The position numbers and the translations under genes are program-made. Under the pieces are notes generated by a model, which made no database searches, was not told the DNA's origin, and saw nothing but the letters and a program-made list of their open reading frames with translations. From Acanthochlamys bracteata (Eukaryota > Streptophyta > Magnoliopsida > Pandanales > Velloziaceae): a DNA stretch of 64,000 nt. The DNA lies in NCBI GenBank assembly GCA_019914995.1, contig CM034127.1:7254001-7318000 (forward strand), written 5' to 3'. Shown here piece by piece: positions 27,562 to 40,677 of this stretch. The first letter of the stretch is position 1, and the number at the start of each line of letters is the position of its first letter.

Positions 27562-28930
27562 ATGATTTACTGTAGGCACATGGTGCTGAATCAACGGCTG
27601 TGGTGTAGGCACTTAATCAGCGGACGACTGTGATGCGTTGGAGTATTTTCCACCTAAATGTGCTGCAATCGCCGGCTGTGATGCAAGCACTTAATCCACG
27701 GACGGTTGTGATTTGCTGGAGCATTTTTCATCTAACTTCGCTGCAATCAATGGCTGTGATGCAGGCACTTAATTAGTGAACAGTGTGATTCGTTATAGCG
27801 TGTTTAACCTAACTCTGCAGCGTGCTTCCACCATTCGCATCGCAATCTTTTTTTCCTCTTCACTCCGCAGCAGCGTCTTTCCTCTCCGCCCCCAATCGTG
27901 CGAAATCGAGTCCTCCGCGCTCGCTGTTAGTTCGATTTCGCAACAGAGAGTCGCGATTTCGGCTTCCGATCAAGATCGGAGGCTCGATTTTGTCTCCGAC
28001 TTCAACTCCGGCTCGATTTCGCAATTTTGGCCCTCCGATTCGGCTGTTGAGAATGAATCCGGCCCGATCTCATCTCCCGGAGGCAGATGATTTTCTGTAG
28101 GCACAAGGTGTTGAATCAACGGCTTTGATGCATGCACTTAATCAGCGAAAAATTGTGATGCGCTGGAGCCTTTTTAACGTAAATACATCCTGGATGTGCT
28201 CGATCGAAGCATTAACTCCGTTTTGGCTTGTGATCAAGATTCCTTCTTGGGCTTCGGCTTCGTCTTCGGCATGGTGTAGTTTTAATTTTCTTGAATTTGT
28301 TTAATCTTTCGATTTGGATGATTTGTTTTAAATTTTGCTGATTTATTTTGATTTTGCGATTTGTTTGGATTTTGCTAATTTTTTTATGGCGTATTAGATT
28401 TGTTTTAGCGGTATTAGTTTTGATTTATGGGGTATTGGTTTTGATTTATGATGTATTGGTTTTGTATTGTTTTGGAGAGTTTGGTCAGAATGATTTATTG
28501 TATGCATGGTTGCCTTAATTGGAAAGGGATGTTGGTTTCTTGCATCACAGCCTTTGAAAATATAAATGAGGCAATGATGAGGCTTCAAAATTGATCTGTT
28601 TGCTGCAAATTGCTCTCTGTTGTGAAATGTTACTAGGTGCTGGAAATATTGATTAGGCAATGATGAGGCTGCAAAATTATTTTTTGTACTTTCGTCCTCA
28701 ATCCGTACTGTCTTTTGAGTACATGGCTAGACAGTAAAGATAGCTACTATCAAATAACAGCGGCAACCACTGTAGCAATGATTACAGAAAGCATTGTAGA
28801 GAGGGAGAGAACAGTGGTTGATTCAAACATTCCTTTGAATCTTATGATTGTTAAAATCATTATCTCTGAGCCTCCTCCTCTCTTTCATATTTTTGTTGTT
28901 TTGTTGTCGATGGATCTTTCTCTAAAAATG
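27562..28930. repeat. GC-richer repeat arm, copy 1
   Basis: This block is repeated in the same orientation at about 48573-49785. It runs from a GGCACATGGTGCTGAATCAACGG-like start, through a CG-rich stretch with many TTCGATTTCGC-type units (27830-28090), to the core module at 28580-28830. The open frames at 27776-28100 fall in the CG-rich unit. They are not preserved as the same protein in the other copy, so I do not call them genes. It is probably one arm of a Mutator-like element whose partner arm is missing. Confidence 0.65.
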
Positions 28931-30590
28931 TAACTTTATGTAGTGATATAGCCAAATCTTTGGCATAATTAATTCTGTATTGTGAATTGTAAGCATATGC
29001 GGAAATGTATCTCTCTATTGTGACATATAATCAGTTGCTGGCAATGTAAATCTGTTGTATCTCGTATTCTGAAAATATAACTCTCTTGTGAAATGTAACC
29101 AAATGCTGTAAATATAACTCTGTTTGAGCTTTGTAATGAGATGCTTGAAACGGAATTCAGTCTATTTAGTTTTTTATTCACCAGAAATATAGTAAGTAAT
29201 TATATAGTAAGTAAGTAGTATATAGCACTACAGCAGTTATTAATACAGCAATTACTATATAGCAGTAAATTAGATAGCAAGTAGCATATAACTGTTAACA
29301 TAGCACAAAGAGCATTATATAGTAAAAGTCATTATATAGTAAGCAATTATACAACAAACAGAAAAATAGGCACATAAGCTTTGAGCAAACAAAGAGCAAT
29401 TATACAACAAGCAAATAGAGAGCAATTATACAGCAACCAAATAGATAGCAATCTAAAGCAAATAGAGCAAGCTTTCCTAAAATAGAAAGCAAAATAAGCA
29501 AACAAAGAACAAATAGAGAGCAATCTAAAGCGAACTGATGTAACTTGAATTGCTATGCTAAGATTAGACTAAGAACTAACAATTTACTAAACTTTACTGA
29601 TAACTTGCATGCCCTTTACTGGTTCATGCTTTCTTTATTTATAATAGAAGAGTTATAATCCTACTAAAACTCTTCTCCTAAGTGTTACAATTGGATAAGA
29701 ATTGAAATATTAAGATCTACTAAATACTAAAGACTCCTAAATAGTTCAAACTCTACATGAGTTTGAACAGCACTCTTGGACAGCACCCAGGTCACCCTGT
29801 CCTGCACCTAGGCGCCCTTATTCTGCATCCCTTTATTGCATCTCATCCTGGTTCCCTTGGTTGTAAAAGCTTCTGCATCTTTATGGTTGGCATCCTGGAC
29901 AGGTCTGACAGCTCATCGCCGACCACCGGCTCCGGCGAGGTCGAGGTTGGCCCTCTTCCTCTGGTTTGGGCAGAATTGCATCTCTTGTTCCTGATTCATG
30001 CTCACTGTTTGCATCACAAACAAACAGCAAGCTTTTCGAAAACAGAAAGCAAAATATAGGAAATAGAGAGCAAAATTAGCAAACAGAGAGTAAGTTTAAA
30101 TAAACAAAGAGTGAATATAGCAAACAGAGAGCAAGCTTGAGCAGACGGAGAGTAAAATACAGCTAACAGAGAGCAAGCTCGAGCAAACAGAGAGCAATGC
30201 TTGAGCAAACAGAGAGCAATTTCATCTCAAAACTCATAGAGAGCAAGCTTGAACAAAAATACAATTTTCATCTAAATAGAGAGTAAGATTGAATAAAATA
30301 CATATCTAACCAGAGAGTAAACATAGAGCAATTTTATCTCAAAAGCCATCACGTATTGATAGTTCATCATCACTATTGCTGAGATCAAATGTATGTATCA
30401 ATTCAGTATCATCACTGTCTTTGGTATCATCGATATTTCTATCAATAACTGTCTTCTTCTTTCTATTAGGATTTTTAGGACAATTTCGTTTGTCGTATTT
30501 AACACCAATCTTATTACAAGAAGCATATATTCTCTATATCTTTGCTTTGGCTCTTCCAACGGATTTCTCTAAACTGCCCTTTATTCTACA
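28931..30590. repeat. Repeat-rich non-coding region
   Basis: Degenerate short repeats dominate. At 29170-29540 they are variants of AGCAATTATA(C)AGCAA, and at 30006-30330 variants of GAGCAAACAGAGAGCAAGCTT, about 20 bases each. Between them (29757-30000) is a GC-richer patch with an open frame of 100 codons on the plus strand. Its composition (repeated CACCC/CTGCATC) and lack of any domain suggest transposon LTR sequence rather than a gene. Confidence 0.5.
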
Positions 30591-30591
30591 A

Positions 30592-31330
30592 TTAGCGGTA
30601 GAAGGTTTTTCGTTTTCTTTCTTTCGTCTGGGAAATGTTTAGATTCAAAAGTAGAACTTGAGATGTACTAACACCAAATTGTGTGCTCTTTGTAGCAGTA
30701 TATGAATGGACTTTGGAGTTCGCATTAGTATTCCTTACTTCGTTGATCTGCAGTGATAATTTTTGTAATGTTTTCAACATCAATTGGAAAGTCTGGTATG
30801 TATCACCATCTTCATAGGCCAATTGAGTAGAAATCTTTAAAAGTTGGGTAGTTCTCAATAGGTCAGAATGCTCATGGCTTCGTACTGCTTCACTATCATA
30901 CTCAACTCTATATTTGTTAACTCGTTTCATCCACCTCTTAAGAATGAAGTTATCAGGTATTTTCGTATCACAGGATAGAAAAACCTTCATAAGATGTCTA
31001 CAATAAATGCCAACAAATTCAAACAGTTTATATTCACAGTAGCCTTCTTTAGTGGCATGGTTGAATTGAACCCTCCACACATGATCGTCACCAAGCACTC
31101 GAGACTTATAAATATAAGTCGTACAGTCATCGTTATCCTTTTCATCATGATATAAAACATACTCTACTTGAGCTTTCTCAAATTACTTTATGAATCTGTC
31201 GTACATATTCCTAGTATACAAATTTGCTGCATTCTTCAAAAGAAAAGTATGACCGTCGACAATGTGATCAGAGTGTTCGATAATATAATCTTCTTTTTTT
31301 TCCTTTTCAACAAACTCGCAAAGAATTGTT
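30592..31330 (-). pseudogene. FAR1/FHY3-type MULE transposase, C-terminal fragment
   Basis: The intact frame 30592-31098 (minus) covers the SWIM zinc-finger region (EYKLFEFVG followed by a CRH step) and the conserved ILKRWMKR segment. A diverged upstream part in other frames reaches about 31330. It aligns with the plus-strand transposase at 42861-44780, but the SWIM cysteines are partly changed (Glu-Tyr-Lys in place of Glu-Cys-Lys, Cys-Arg-His in place of Cys-Gly-His). The DNA-binding and DDE domains are missing. FAR1-family proteins derive from Mutator-like transposases. Given its repeat surroundings this is a dead transposase piece, not a light-signalling gene. Confidence 0.8.
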
Positions 31331-32948
31331 GGATGGAAAAAAGTATTGGAAATATAGTTCATACCTTCAGACCGCCTTGTAGTGTTCTCTGCCGCTTTCG
31401 AATTCGTTCACCATGTTTGTTCGCCATTTTAGCTCATTTCTATTTTTATTAGTGATTTTATCTTCAATGTATCTGCTGAATCTTGAAATTTTGTTTGATG
31501 TTTGGAGTATTTCAGTTTTGTTTTGGAGGTTTCTAATTAAAAAATTAGGAGACGAATTTATTAAACCGAGAGAAGTTATAAAAAATTAGAAATAGAAATG
31601 CCTGAAGGATCCTTTCACCCTTATGGATTCCATTCACAAGTTCTGAGCTTTTCTTTAGCGAGTCTTCTTCAACTAATAACAACGACTCATCTCTCAACCC
31701 ATTCCACTCCTCCTCCGACGTTGTTTTCAGTTGCCGGCTACCGGCCTACCCCTTCTATACTCTCCTTCATTTTGCATTGATTCTATGTCTTTTGTGGTGA
31801 TTATATGATATTGATGTAGTTGCTCACCAACTATTTGGTGAAATGCTTCACAGAATGCAAACAGTCAAGAAGGTTCAAATAGTTCATCTTCTTCGATTGT
31901 TGGTGGCCTAATTGATTATCTCAATAATTTCTGTATGCAATTTAATGCAACCAGTAATTGATCTTTCTTCCTATTTGATGGGATTAGTTTTGCTGTTTTA
32001 ACATCAAAGCTCTAAACAGGACTGGCATAACAAGCAAATCACTGAAGAAGCTTATAAAATTATTCCAACCTTGTCAACAACTGCAGAATCACATCAATTC
32101 GTCTTTGTGCAAAGATTTAGAATTGAAATGTTTTAGAACTCTTTACTTCTATTTTACAAAGTTATGTTTTTGGTAATTTATTACAATTATGAATGTTTTA
32201 CAAAATTATTAATGTTTTTGTGAATTAAATTTGATAGCGTTATTACTCGTTCAACAGTAAGGTCAGTAATGAAATTCAATTGCAAACTGGAAGGCTCAGA
32301 TGGTAAATTTAATAAACTAATGGTCGAAATTGTTTAGTCTACAATCGATAATTATTTACCAACTATTTTTGTTTTATAGTCGATACAAGTGTTAGGGACG
32401 GATAGTTGCCGATACAGTGCCGATCGACTTACTTTTAGTAGTGAATGTTGTTTACTGACCAATTTTAATTGATTATCGACTATTTTCTCAGTTGATATAA
32501 AATAATTTCGTAGTAGTGTACCTGTTAGAGCATAACAGACTTCTAGCCAAAATTGTAAAACCCGAATCGACAGTAGAATTTATATTGGAGTCGACGGATG
32601 GCCGGTCAACTCGTCGGGTCATATAGTTCATTGTAAGTTTAGTTAGAGTTTAAAATTCTTCGATCGCTCGTATGCTGGCATGCTGCAATCAGTTCATTAA
32701 TTTTTTCTTTAATTCACATAGCTACTGTTAGTAAGCAAACAAACCAATTAATTGTACCGTTCTATTGCTCACCCCCTTAACCCCACCCTCTCACGTAATT
32801 ACTGAAAAACATCACTATTAATCTCAAGCCCATGTTCCTAGGCGAGACATTCAAAAGTATATAGTAGACGATAACTTTTCACTTTTGTGATAGATTACGA
32901 TAAAATCATTGAGTTTTTCTTAACCAATTTTGTCTACATCAGTGTTCA
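31331..32948. other. Non-coding DNA with possible CACTA ends
   Basis: No gene is seen. Two strings resembling the right end of CACTA (En/Spm) transposons occur on the plus strand, TTTTAGTAGTG near 32440-32450 and CGTAGTAGTG near 32507-32517. Repeated GTCGATA/ATCGACTA motifs lie between 32340 and 32520, as expected in CACTA subterminal regions. No matching left end was found. Confidence 0.3.
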
Positions 32949-33317
32949 AACACTTTCTTTTTAAAAGCACTCCCGTTTCAGTGTAAGTTTGGGATAACTT
33001 CTAGATTCGATCTTTACCGTTTAATATAAAGAAATATTTATTAAAAAGATACTGACAAATTTTAAGTTCAATCGTTACACGAATCGACATCTATTTGGTC
33101 AATTTCTAAAAATGACATATAGAAACTAAACTTCATAAAGATGTTTTCTTTCTATTATCTTAATCAAGTGACCGGATTGAAGTTAGTTGATGATCTTATT
33201 GAATTATAATTTAATGAGTATTTCTAATTCATAATTATTCATATTTAATAATAGAAATTGAATTTGAATTACTTCGGTCAAAAACTAGTGACGGAGTGCT
33301 TGTGAGTGCCTAAAAGT
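32949..33317. mobile_element. Foldback MITE
   Basis: AAGCACTCCCG near 32967 and CGGAGTGCTTG near 33294 form the terminal pair, and the inner arms are diverged inverted copies. The last 38 bases are followed by a second, slightly changed copy at about 33321-33358 that ends exactly where the large Mutator-like arm begins. This direct repeat may mark an insertion or slippage event. Confidence 0.65.
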
Positions 33318-35211
33318 CGGAATTACTTCGGCCAAAAACTAATGACAGAGTGCTTGTCAGCATTATCTCAACATCTCCAGCGATTTATATTGGTCCGGCG
33401 AGCATTTTCTTTCTCGTCTCTAGTGGGATTTGGTTCCTTACGGCAAATCTCTCAAGCATGATCTCGGCCCGACGATCTCCAACACGTTTCTCGGTCCAGG
33501 CGATCATTATGTTTGTCAGCCTTGGTAATCAGCATGTTTGTCGGCTCCGGCAAGGATTTGTTTCGTCCTCGCCAGGGATTTATTTTTCAATCCCAGCGTC
33601 AGCATCTTTGTCAATCCCTATGAGGATTTGTTTCTCTGTCCCGACGAAAATTTTTTTCTCGATCTCCGAGGAGGATTTGTTTCTCAGCCCAGTAATTAAA
33701 TTTTTTTATGTTATTTTATTTTATTTTTTTTTGGGTGTATTGATTTATTTTGGTGTATTGGCTTTATCGGTGTATTAATGTTTTTGTAATGTATTGGCTT
33801 TACCGTCGAATTGATTGATTTCGTTTGTTTTGCACTTTATTGATTTCATTCGATTAAATTTGTCATGTAACGGTTTTGGTTTGTCAGCCCGGACGAGAAC
33901 TTGTTTCTCGATCCTGATGAGGATTTGTTTCTCTAGAATGTTTCTCGGCCCCGGTGAGGATTTGTTTCTCAGCCGGCAATTGGAACTCTTTTTTGTTTTC
34001 TACTGTTGTTGGTGTATTGAATTTTTTAATGTATTGGCTTTATCGGTGCATTGCTTTTTTTGTTTATTATTTGTTTGGTTAATTTTGCGTTCAATGGAAT
34101 TATTATAGTAGACGGTTTGCTGGATGTTGTTTTCTGAAGCCTAGTTGCCGCTGTTGTAACGATTACTGGATATTGTTTCTATTGTAACAATTGCTTGATG
34201 AATTCAAGTATGCAATAAGAATGAACGAGATACTGACTCAATGGCTTTGCCATTTTCCAGCGTTAAGTTGCTAGACTTGTTAGTTTAAACATGAGGCTTG
34301 GGATGGGGAGGTCAGGGTGACTGGTTCTAGAAGTTGCCTTCCCCTATTCTTCTCTCTCAGGCCGATGATTTTCTTTAAATAAAAATGGAAATTCGATCGT
34401 GTTTTGGATATTTGCTACTCTTGGATGTTTGAACATACTTTCTTGTTGAGGCAATGACGAGTGTGTAGGATATGTTACTCTATAATGTTCTATCTGATTC
34501 TGCACTACTGCTTACATAGCACCGCAGTAAGGATGACCATATGCGGCAACCATTGTAGTTGCACTTAAGAAAGAAGTGCAGAGATCCATAGAGCAATGGA
34601 TAGCATCTTTGACCATTAGTGATTGATCGAAGGCGAATCTCTGAGCCTCCCTCCCTGTTAGCCACTCCTGGGCACACCTTGACGTGTATGATTAGGATTG
34701 CATCGCTGGAGTGCCTCAGGATCTGTCTCTTGGATGAGTTCGATTTGATGTTTTCAGGCTGTACGCCTCTGACAGTTCTACGAATTCTCTCTCCTTTTTC
34801 TTAATTTTTCATTACACTTAATTAATCGCTTTATTACTCTAATTAATTAATTTTGATTATTTTAATTATTTGCTATATTAATTTTTTAAATATTTTTATT
34901 AATCTAATAAATTGTTTTTATTTATCGTAGCTACTCTTTATTGTATTTAACTTTTCATTTCTCACCGTTTCATTACTATTAATACTTTTTTTCATTATCT
35001 TAATTAATTTTATTAAACTCCTCTATATTGTATTTATCGCTCATCGTTATGTCGAGCATCTCTCATGTTTCCTCACAAAGATCTCTCGTGAGTGCAATCT
35101 CGGCCCGACAATCTCTAGCATGTTTTTTGGTCACGTTGAGGATTTGTTTCATCTCCTCAATGATAGCTACTACGCGTGGCTCGGCCTAACATTTTTTAGC
35201 ATATTTTTATT

Positions 35212-37241
35212 TGTTGGAACTCCAAGATTAATTTTGATGATAACAATGATTAAGAATTATAGTTTATGGATTAGGGTGACCTAATGATTGGAATCAAATT
35301 CTGCAAAAATTCATAAAACAGGTCTATCTCACATTCAGCAAACAACAAGCCAGCTTCTTAGCTACTGATTGTATAAGATTTCTTTTATACCATATAGAAC
35401 AGAGAATCTCTCAGCCACCAAACAGTCAACTGTCTAATTGCTGCTACATGGATAAACAGAAAATCGCAAATAGAAAATCGCGAGCAGAGAAGAGCAGAAA
35501 AATAGAGTATCGCCAACAGAGATGAACAGAAAACAGAGGACTCAATAGCCGGCTATTTTTGCTGCTCGGTAGACAGCGAAGAATCAGAAAATCGTGATAA
35601 TTATTCACTCTTCAGAAGTAATTTCAAGCATGATGCCGATTCCATTTGAACTTCAACTTTTCATCAGAGACAGGCAAACATGCACACTATAAGATTGACT
35701 GAATAACACATCAAATGATGATCAATATAAATTTGGAAAAATCGTAGAATGATAGAAGAAAATTCAGTAAACAGAGAGCAGAATCGGACATTGATGAACA
35801 ACTTTTCAGATGTAATTCAATCAAGAATTCATCATCCATTTGAAGTAAAATCTTGAAGACTTATTGAGGAACATATCAGCTACAAGATCATATCAAGAAT
35901 CATGAAAAATCACAACAAGAGAAGACAAAAAACATAGTGCAAAGTATCATCAAAATCATGTCTTGCTGATAATGTAGAAATGCTTCAACATGCAGATTTC
36001 GATTTTACTCCAGAAGAAATCACGAATTTAATTACATGGTGGTATCATTCAACAAATCTATTATCTTGTTACTATCACAGAACTGAGCTATATCGAGTCA
36101 CCACATTATTGAAGAACAAGTTCAAGTATAGAGATTGATAGATAGCAATGAAAACCCATTGAACACAATAGGAAACAACGAAACAGAGACTGCAGAGTCA
36201 CGCTATTGGAGTCCACCTCACTTGAAGCAGTCAACATAACAAAGAACAACAAATCGAGAGAAGCCAACTCAGCTAGAGAATATTTGAAAAATACAACTCA
36301 GCTGAAACAATTCAAAACTACAGGCGGGAGTTTTTGAATTGCTTTCTTTGGTGCATTTAATGCTGATGAAAGAGTTGCACCAATTTAGCCATAAGAAATC
36401 TTGAGGCAGCTGATTGACCGCTGAACACAACCTTCATCTCTACCTTGGAAATCTGCCACTGCACACCAACGACAATATTTTTCTAACTGGAAGAACCACC
36501 TACCTGCAAGAACAGAAAATTCTATAAATGGAGAAGATGAAGAACAGAGTAAGATAGAGGAGATAACGAGCAAACTATTCAAAAACAAACTTGCATTACA
36601 TTTACTCAATTTTTCAAGTAAAGAAACTCCTCTTGCTGCCAATCACTTACAGAGCATCATCTTCAGCAGCAACAAGTTTGATCATCTCAACAGAAAATCT
36701 TAAGTTCATTTATTTACTTTGAGATTGATTCTGTGCCTAACCTTGATCTTTTAGTTTCCTTTTTGTAAACCTTGTGACAGAGGTGCTGCGGGCACCGAGT
36801 AAGGAAGCTCAGGTGGAACTTGGTGAAAGTTCTTAAACCTTATAATAGAGCTAGCATATCAGCTAGAGGGACGGGTGTGCCTAGTAGGCTGTTAGGGGTT
36901 GTCTTGGTGAAGAAACCCGGTGAGAGTAAGTGTGCTTGGTGAAGCACTTTGCTCTTGGTGTATATGTAGCTTATTAAAGGTTTAGTAAAGTTTTGGCTCT
37001 GGTGATAGAGCGTCCGTTGATGTAGGCAAAGGGGTTTTGCCGAACCACGATAAATACTTTGAGTTCTATCCTCTTTACCTAAGTCAGTAAATATTCTAAC
37101 ACTCTCTGTCTGCAGGTTACAGAATTGAAACAGTCGGCTGTAAGCCTGCTGTCCGTAAGATAACTAAACTTCACGAAAATTTTTATTTATTAAATCAATT
37201 CACCCCTCCCCTCTTGAGTTAATCTTACAGGAGAACTAACA
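35212..37241 (+). repeat. Sire-B 5' LTR
   Basis: The LTR is 2,030 bases. Its first 50 bases resemble those of Sire-A and Sire-C (TTTTGATGATAACAA near position 20), and the end shares the CTCTTGAGTTAATCTTACAGG signature. A TATA box is likely at 36523-36528. The sequence just downstream (37242) is not a tRNA-Met site, so the primer site has been lost. Confidence 0.9.
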
Positions 37242-40200
37242 GTGATAGTGTAATCTTATTTCTCAATAAAATTATGTTCCAAATATTATTACATCTGTAG
37301 ACATATCAGATAGTCGGACAGTCGATAGTTGAACCTTCATGTGAAGTTTCATCCGTACTATTGAAATGGTAAGAATCATTGCTTTTATAAAATTCTATTT
37401 TGATGAATATTAATGTGAGTCTATATGAAGTTTTTAGAATTTTTGGATAGTATATATGCTACTAACTATTGCAGGAGAAATATGAATAACAGAAAGTAAA
37501 ACACGTGACAGAACTGTTGCAAAGATGCATAAACTATTGAAATATTACAAGTTTTCATGATTGGTCTATTGCTTCAAAATGGTGAAAAGATTATTAATGA
37601 GATTGCATCTGAATAGAAGCACTTCACTGCAAGAAGAAAGGTAACACATACATATTATGATGATGATTTTCTGTCTAGTTGAAAGCCAACAGAAAAATGA
37701 ATAGATGTGGTGTAGAAGTTTGGATACTACATTGCAAAAAATTTTCTCTACTCTTCAAAACTGAACTTAATCAAAGATCAATGCGAAGTGAAGACCAAAC
37801 CTGAAAATCTTTACAGATGCCTTCATGAGAGTTAAATTATTAAGTTGTTTATTCAAATCAATGTTAGTCATTCCAACAAGTGCACATGAACCTACTTGAT
37901 CCATATAGAGTTGCAAGATTGAAAAGTAAACACTTTCGCCTTGTAATGATTAATGATTGCTATAATTTTATTCATTTTTCCTTCTTACTAACAAAAATGA
38001 TGCAGTGAAAGTATTTTCAAAATCTTTTGCCAAAAGAGTAAGTTTAATATAATATGATATAGATAACTTATTTGATTATTCACATTACTTAGAGGATATT
38101 TTTTTAAGAACTTTGACTGTTGAGGAATTCATTCATGCTATACTTGATGAGACTAATAGTAGGCCGAGAAAGGATTCAGCTATTTTGTAGATTCAGTCAA
38201 GGACAGTAAAGAAATGTCCATTACAGCAGAAAAATAGCCAGCTGCAATCTAAACAGAGTACGAACAACTTTCTGTTGAAATTTTCAAAATGCAAGGAGAA
38301 GACTCCAAACTGCATCGTTTATATTCAAGCATGAGTACAGTGATCTTCACAAGAAGCCATCGATAGGTAAATCATATAAAGAGATAAAAATCATATTTCA
38401 ATCAAGAGGTAAGTATATCTTCTTTATATTAATTTTGATACTTGTTAAAATCTCATGGCTCTTTATCTTTGATGCATAATTGCTTTTAAATAGTGAATAA
38501 TTTTTTTATAAATGTTAAACGTTGCAACATGTTTTTGCAAAAATATTTTCAAGTGATTGGTCATATGGAGCCTCAACGAGATTTACCAACCATTCTTTAT
38601 TGACACTTTATAATCAAACCATTGACTGTTCTTAAACAAACTTATTTAAAGCCAAACTCTTCTTCTTAGTTAAGTTGAAATTGAATGAATTTTTTGAGAT
38701 GAAATTGTTTGGGTGATCCATATTTTTTTTGGCTTATGCAAACCGAACTATCATGCTAAAAGAAAATTCTTCAAATGAGATGAGACTTAACAGTGATTCA
38801 TCTAAATCCCTCAGTCAATATCTAAGCCAAACTATTTTGAGTCAAACTCTTTAAATTCCACTCTACTCCTATGAAAGTTCAGTGACTAATCATATTGAGA
38901 CATATTTACTTGTATTTCTAAGATTCTAAATATTTTGTGCATTTATAATACACCTCAATGGAGCTTTCAATTATTGAACAAAACTGTTGATCTTTCTTTG
39001 AAAGTATTATCTATAATGATAAGAATTGTTAACAATTCTTGTTGAGATTTTGATTTATTGACGAATTTTGTTTTATTTGCCCTATAACTCAACATGTAAA
39101 GCTAAATATTATAATATCATCTCCAGTTTGGATGTGTTATTCAATATTTTAATCGAATTTCTATATTGATAATGTCATCTAAGATAATGCTAAAATCTTG
39201 TCGATTTTGTGAAACTCTAACATCTCCCTGCAAGAAAAAGTCTTTAAAACTATTTTGCAGGATGTTTTCATAAGCTAACTGGAATAAAATTAAATGTAAT
39301 CAGCAAAGAAAAAAAAGAATACATAGCAAAAGGAGAGATATTCACCATGCTGTCAAAATTATTTAGAATACTCTTTGAACAAGAAAGAAATAAGTTATTC
39401 AAAGACAAGGCAAGCAAAACATTGCATGAGTAAGTTAAGAAACGAGTACGTTAAGAACCTATCCAAAGTTATAGGTAACTCGCTTCTTTTAACTTAGTAT
39501 TTATATTTCATCAAAATTATTTATTAATAATCAATACTGAAATTCTGCTGATTATGCAAATGATTTTGAAAATTGATTTTGATAAAAATACCTATACAAA
39601 TGAATGATTTTTCATGAGGAGAATGCTGTCTATCAAATGGTAAATCACTAAGAAAGAAAGCACATCAAGGAGAAAAGCCTTCGAATCAAAGTGAAAGAAG
39701 AAAAGCATATTTTATAAAAGATATATTCTTTTAGAATTAGTGAATTTTATTGCAAGATATACAGTATATATGCTAAACTGAAATTATGCGATTACAACAT
39801 TAGTTGATGAATGCCATATGAGAAAACTTTGAAAGCTAATGTCCTTTGTGCGCAGAAAAGTTATTTATCAATGCAAGAGCAAAATAGTTGAGAAAAGCCA
39901 ATAAGAAAGTGAAGCATACTACTCAAGTCAACTACTTTACTGAAAAGCTTCTATATTAAAAAGAAAAGTTAATAAGTGCTTCAATTACAAAAGTAGTCTT
40001 TATAGCAGATGGCACTTACTAAGGGGGAGAAAACATATGATCCTGACAATGAGAACTATGATTTATAGAAAAATATTATCTTTGTGAACTAACACATTTT
40101 GTGTAGGATATATGATGCAATACAAGATAGACATACATCGCTCTTTTTGCTACTAACAAACTGTCATTCTTTGCAAGAAGAAGTTGCTGAAAATAATTTG

Positions 40201-40677
40201 CACAATTTAGTAGACGAACATCCATTAGTGCAACCAAAAGAGCCAATACAAAAGAGATGCATTACCTCATACAAGTAAAATCATTATTTTGCGTTAGGTT
40301 TGATTCGATTCTTTTCATAGCTGTTGATGCAACCTAACATATGCAAATTACTATATCCATATGCCAAGTAATGATCTTACCAAATTAGTTTTGATGATTT
40401 ACAAAGTTCTAAATATTTTCTACAATGGCGTCACGAATTATATTTCATAAATCCCGATGATGCTTGCTGCACTTTTTGAATCTAATTTTCTGCCGAAAAA
40501 GGTATAATCTATTGATGAAGGAATCAATGACAAAGGGAGAAAAAGGCTGGCATAAACAGAAGAAAATTGTCTTTATCATACGCACAGTTATGCACAGGTC
40601 ATGTGATCCTTTTGATGATAACTATTGGATTGTTAGTCGAAATTACCTCCTTCCATCCTTTTTGTGATAATTATTGG

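Noticed and set aside
27776..28100. Two overlapping ~100-codon frames in a CG-rich stretch
   Set aside because: The second genomic copy at 48716-49300 does not keep either as a comparable protein; composition explains the openness.
29757..30059. 100-codon plus-strand frame with Pro/His/Leu-rich sequence
   Set aside because: There is no domain, and it sits between degenerate repeat tracts and looks like transposon LTR sequence.
30006..30330. Regularly spaced repeats that could suggest a CRISPR-like array
   Set aside because: Units are degenerate 20-mers without unique spacers, in a plant nuclear context; they are simple tandem repeats.
32340..32520. A complete CACTA transposon ending at TAGTAGTG
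   Set aside because: Only right-end-like motifs were found; no CACTA left end or transposase could be paired with them.
36385..36642. Matching 85-codon minus-strand frames here and at 41418-41675
   Set aside because: They are the same LTR sequence read antisense in both Sire-B LTRs; similarity reflects LTR duplication, not coding selection.
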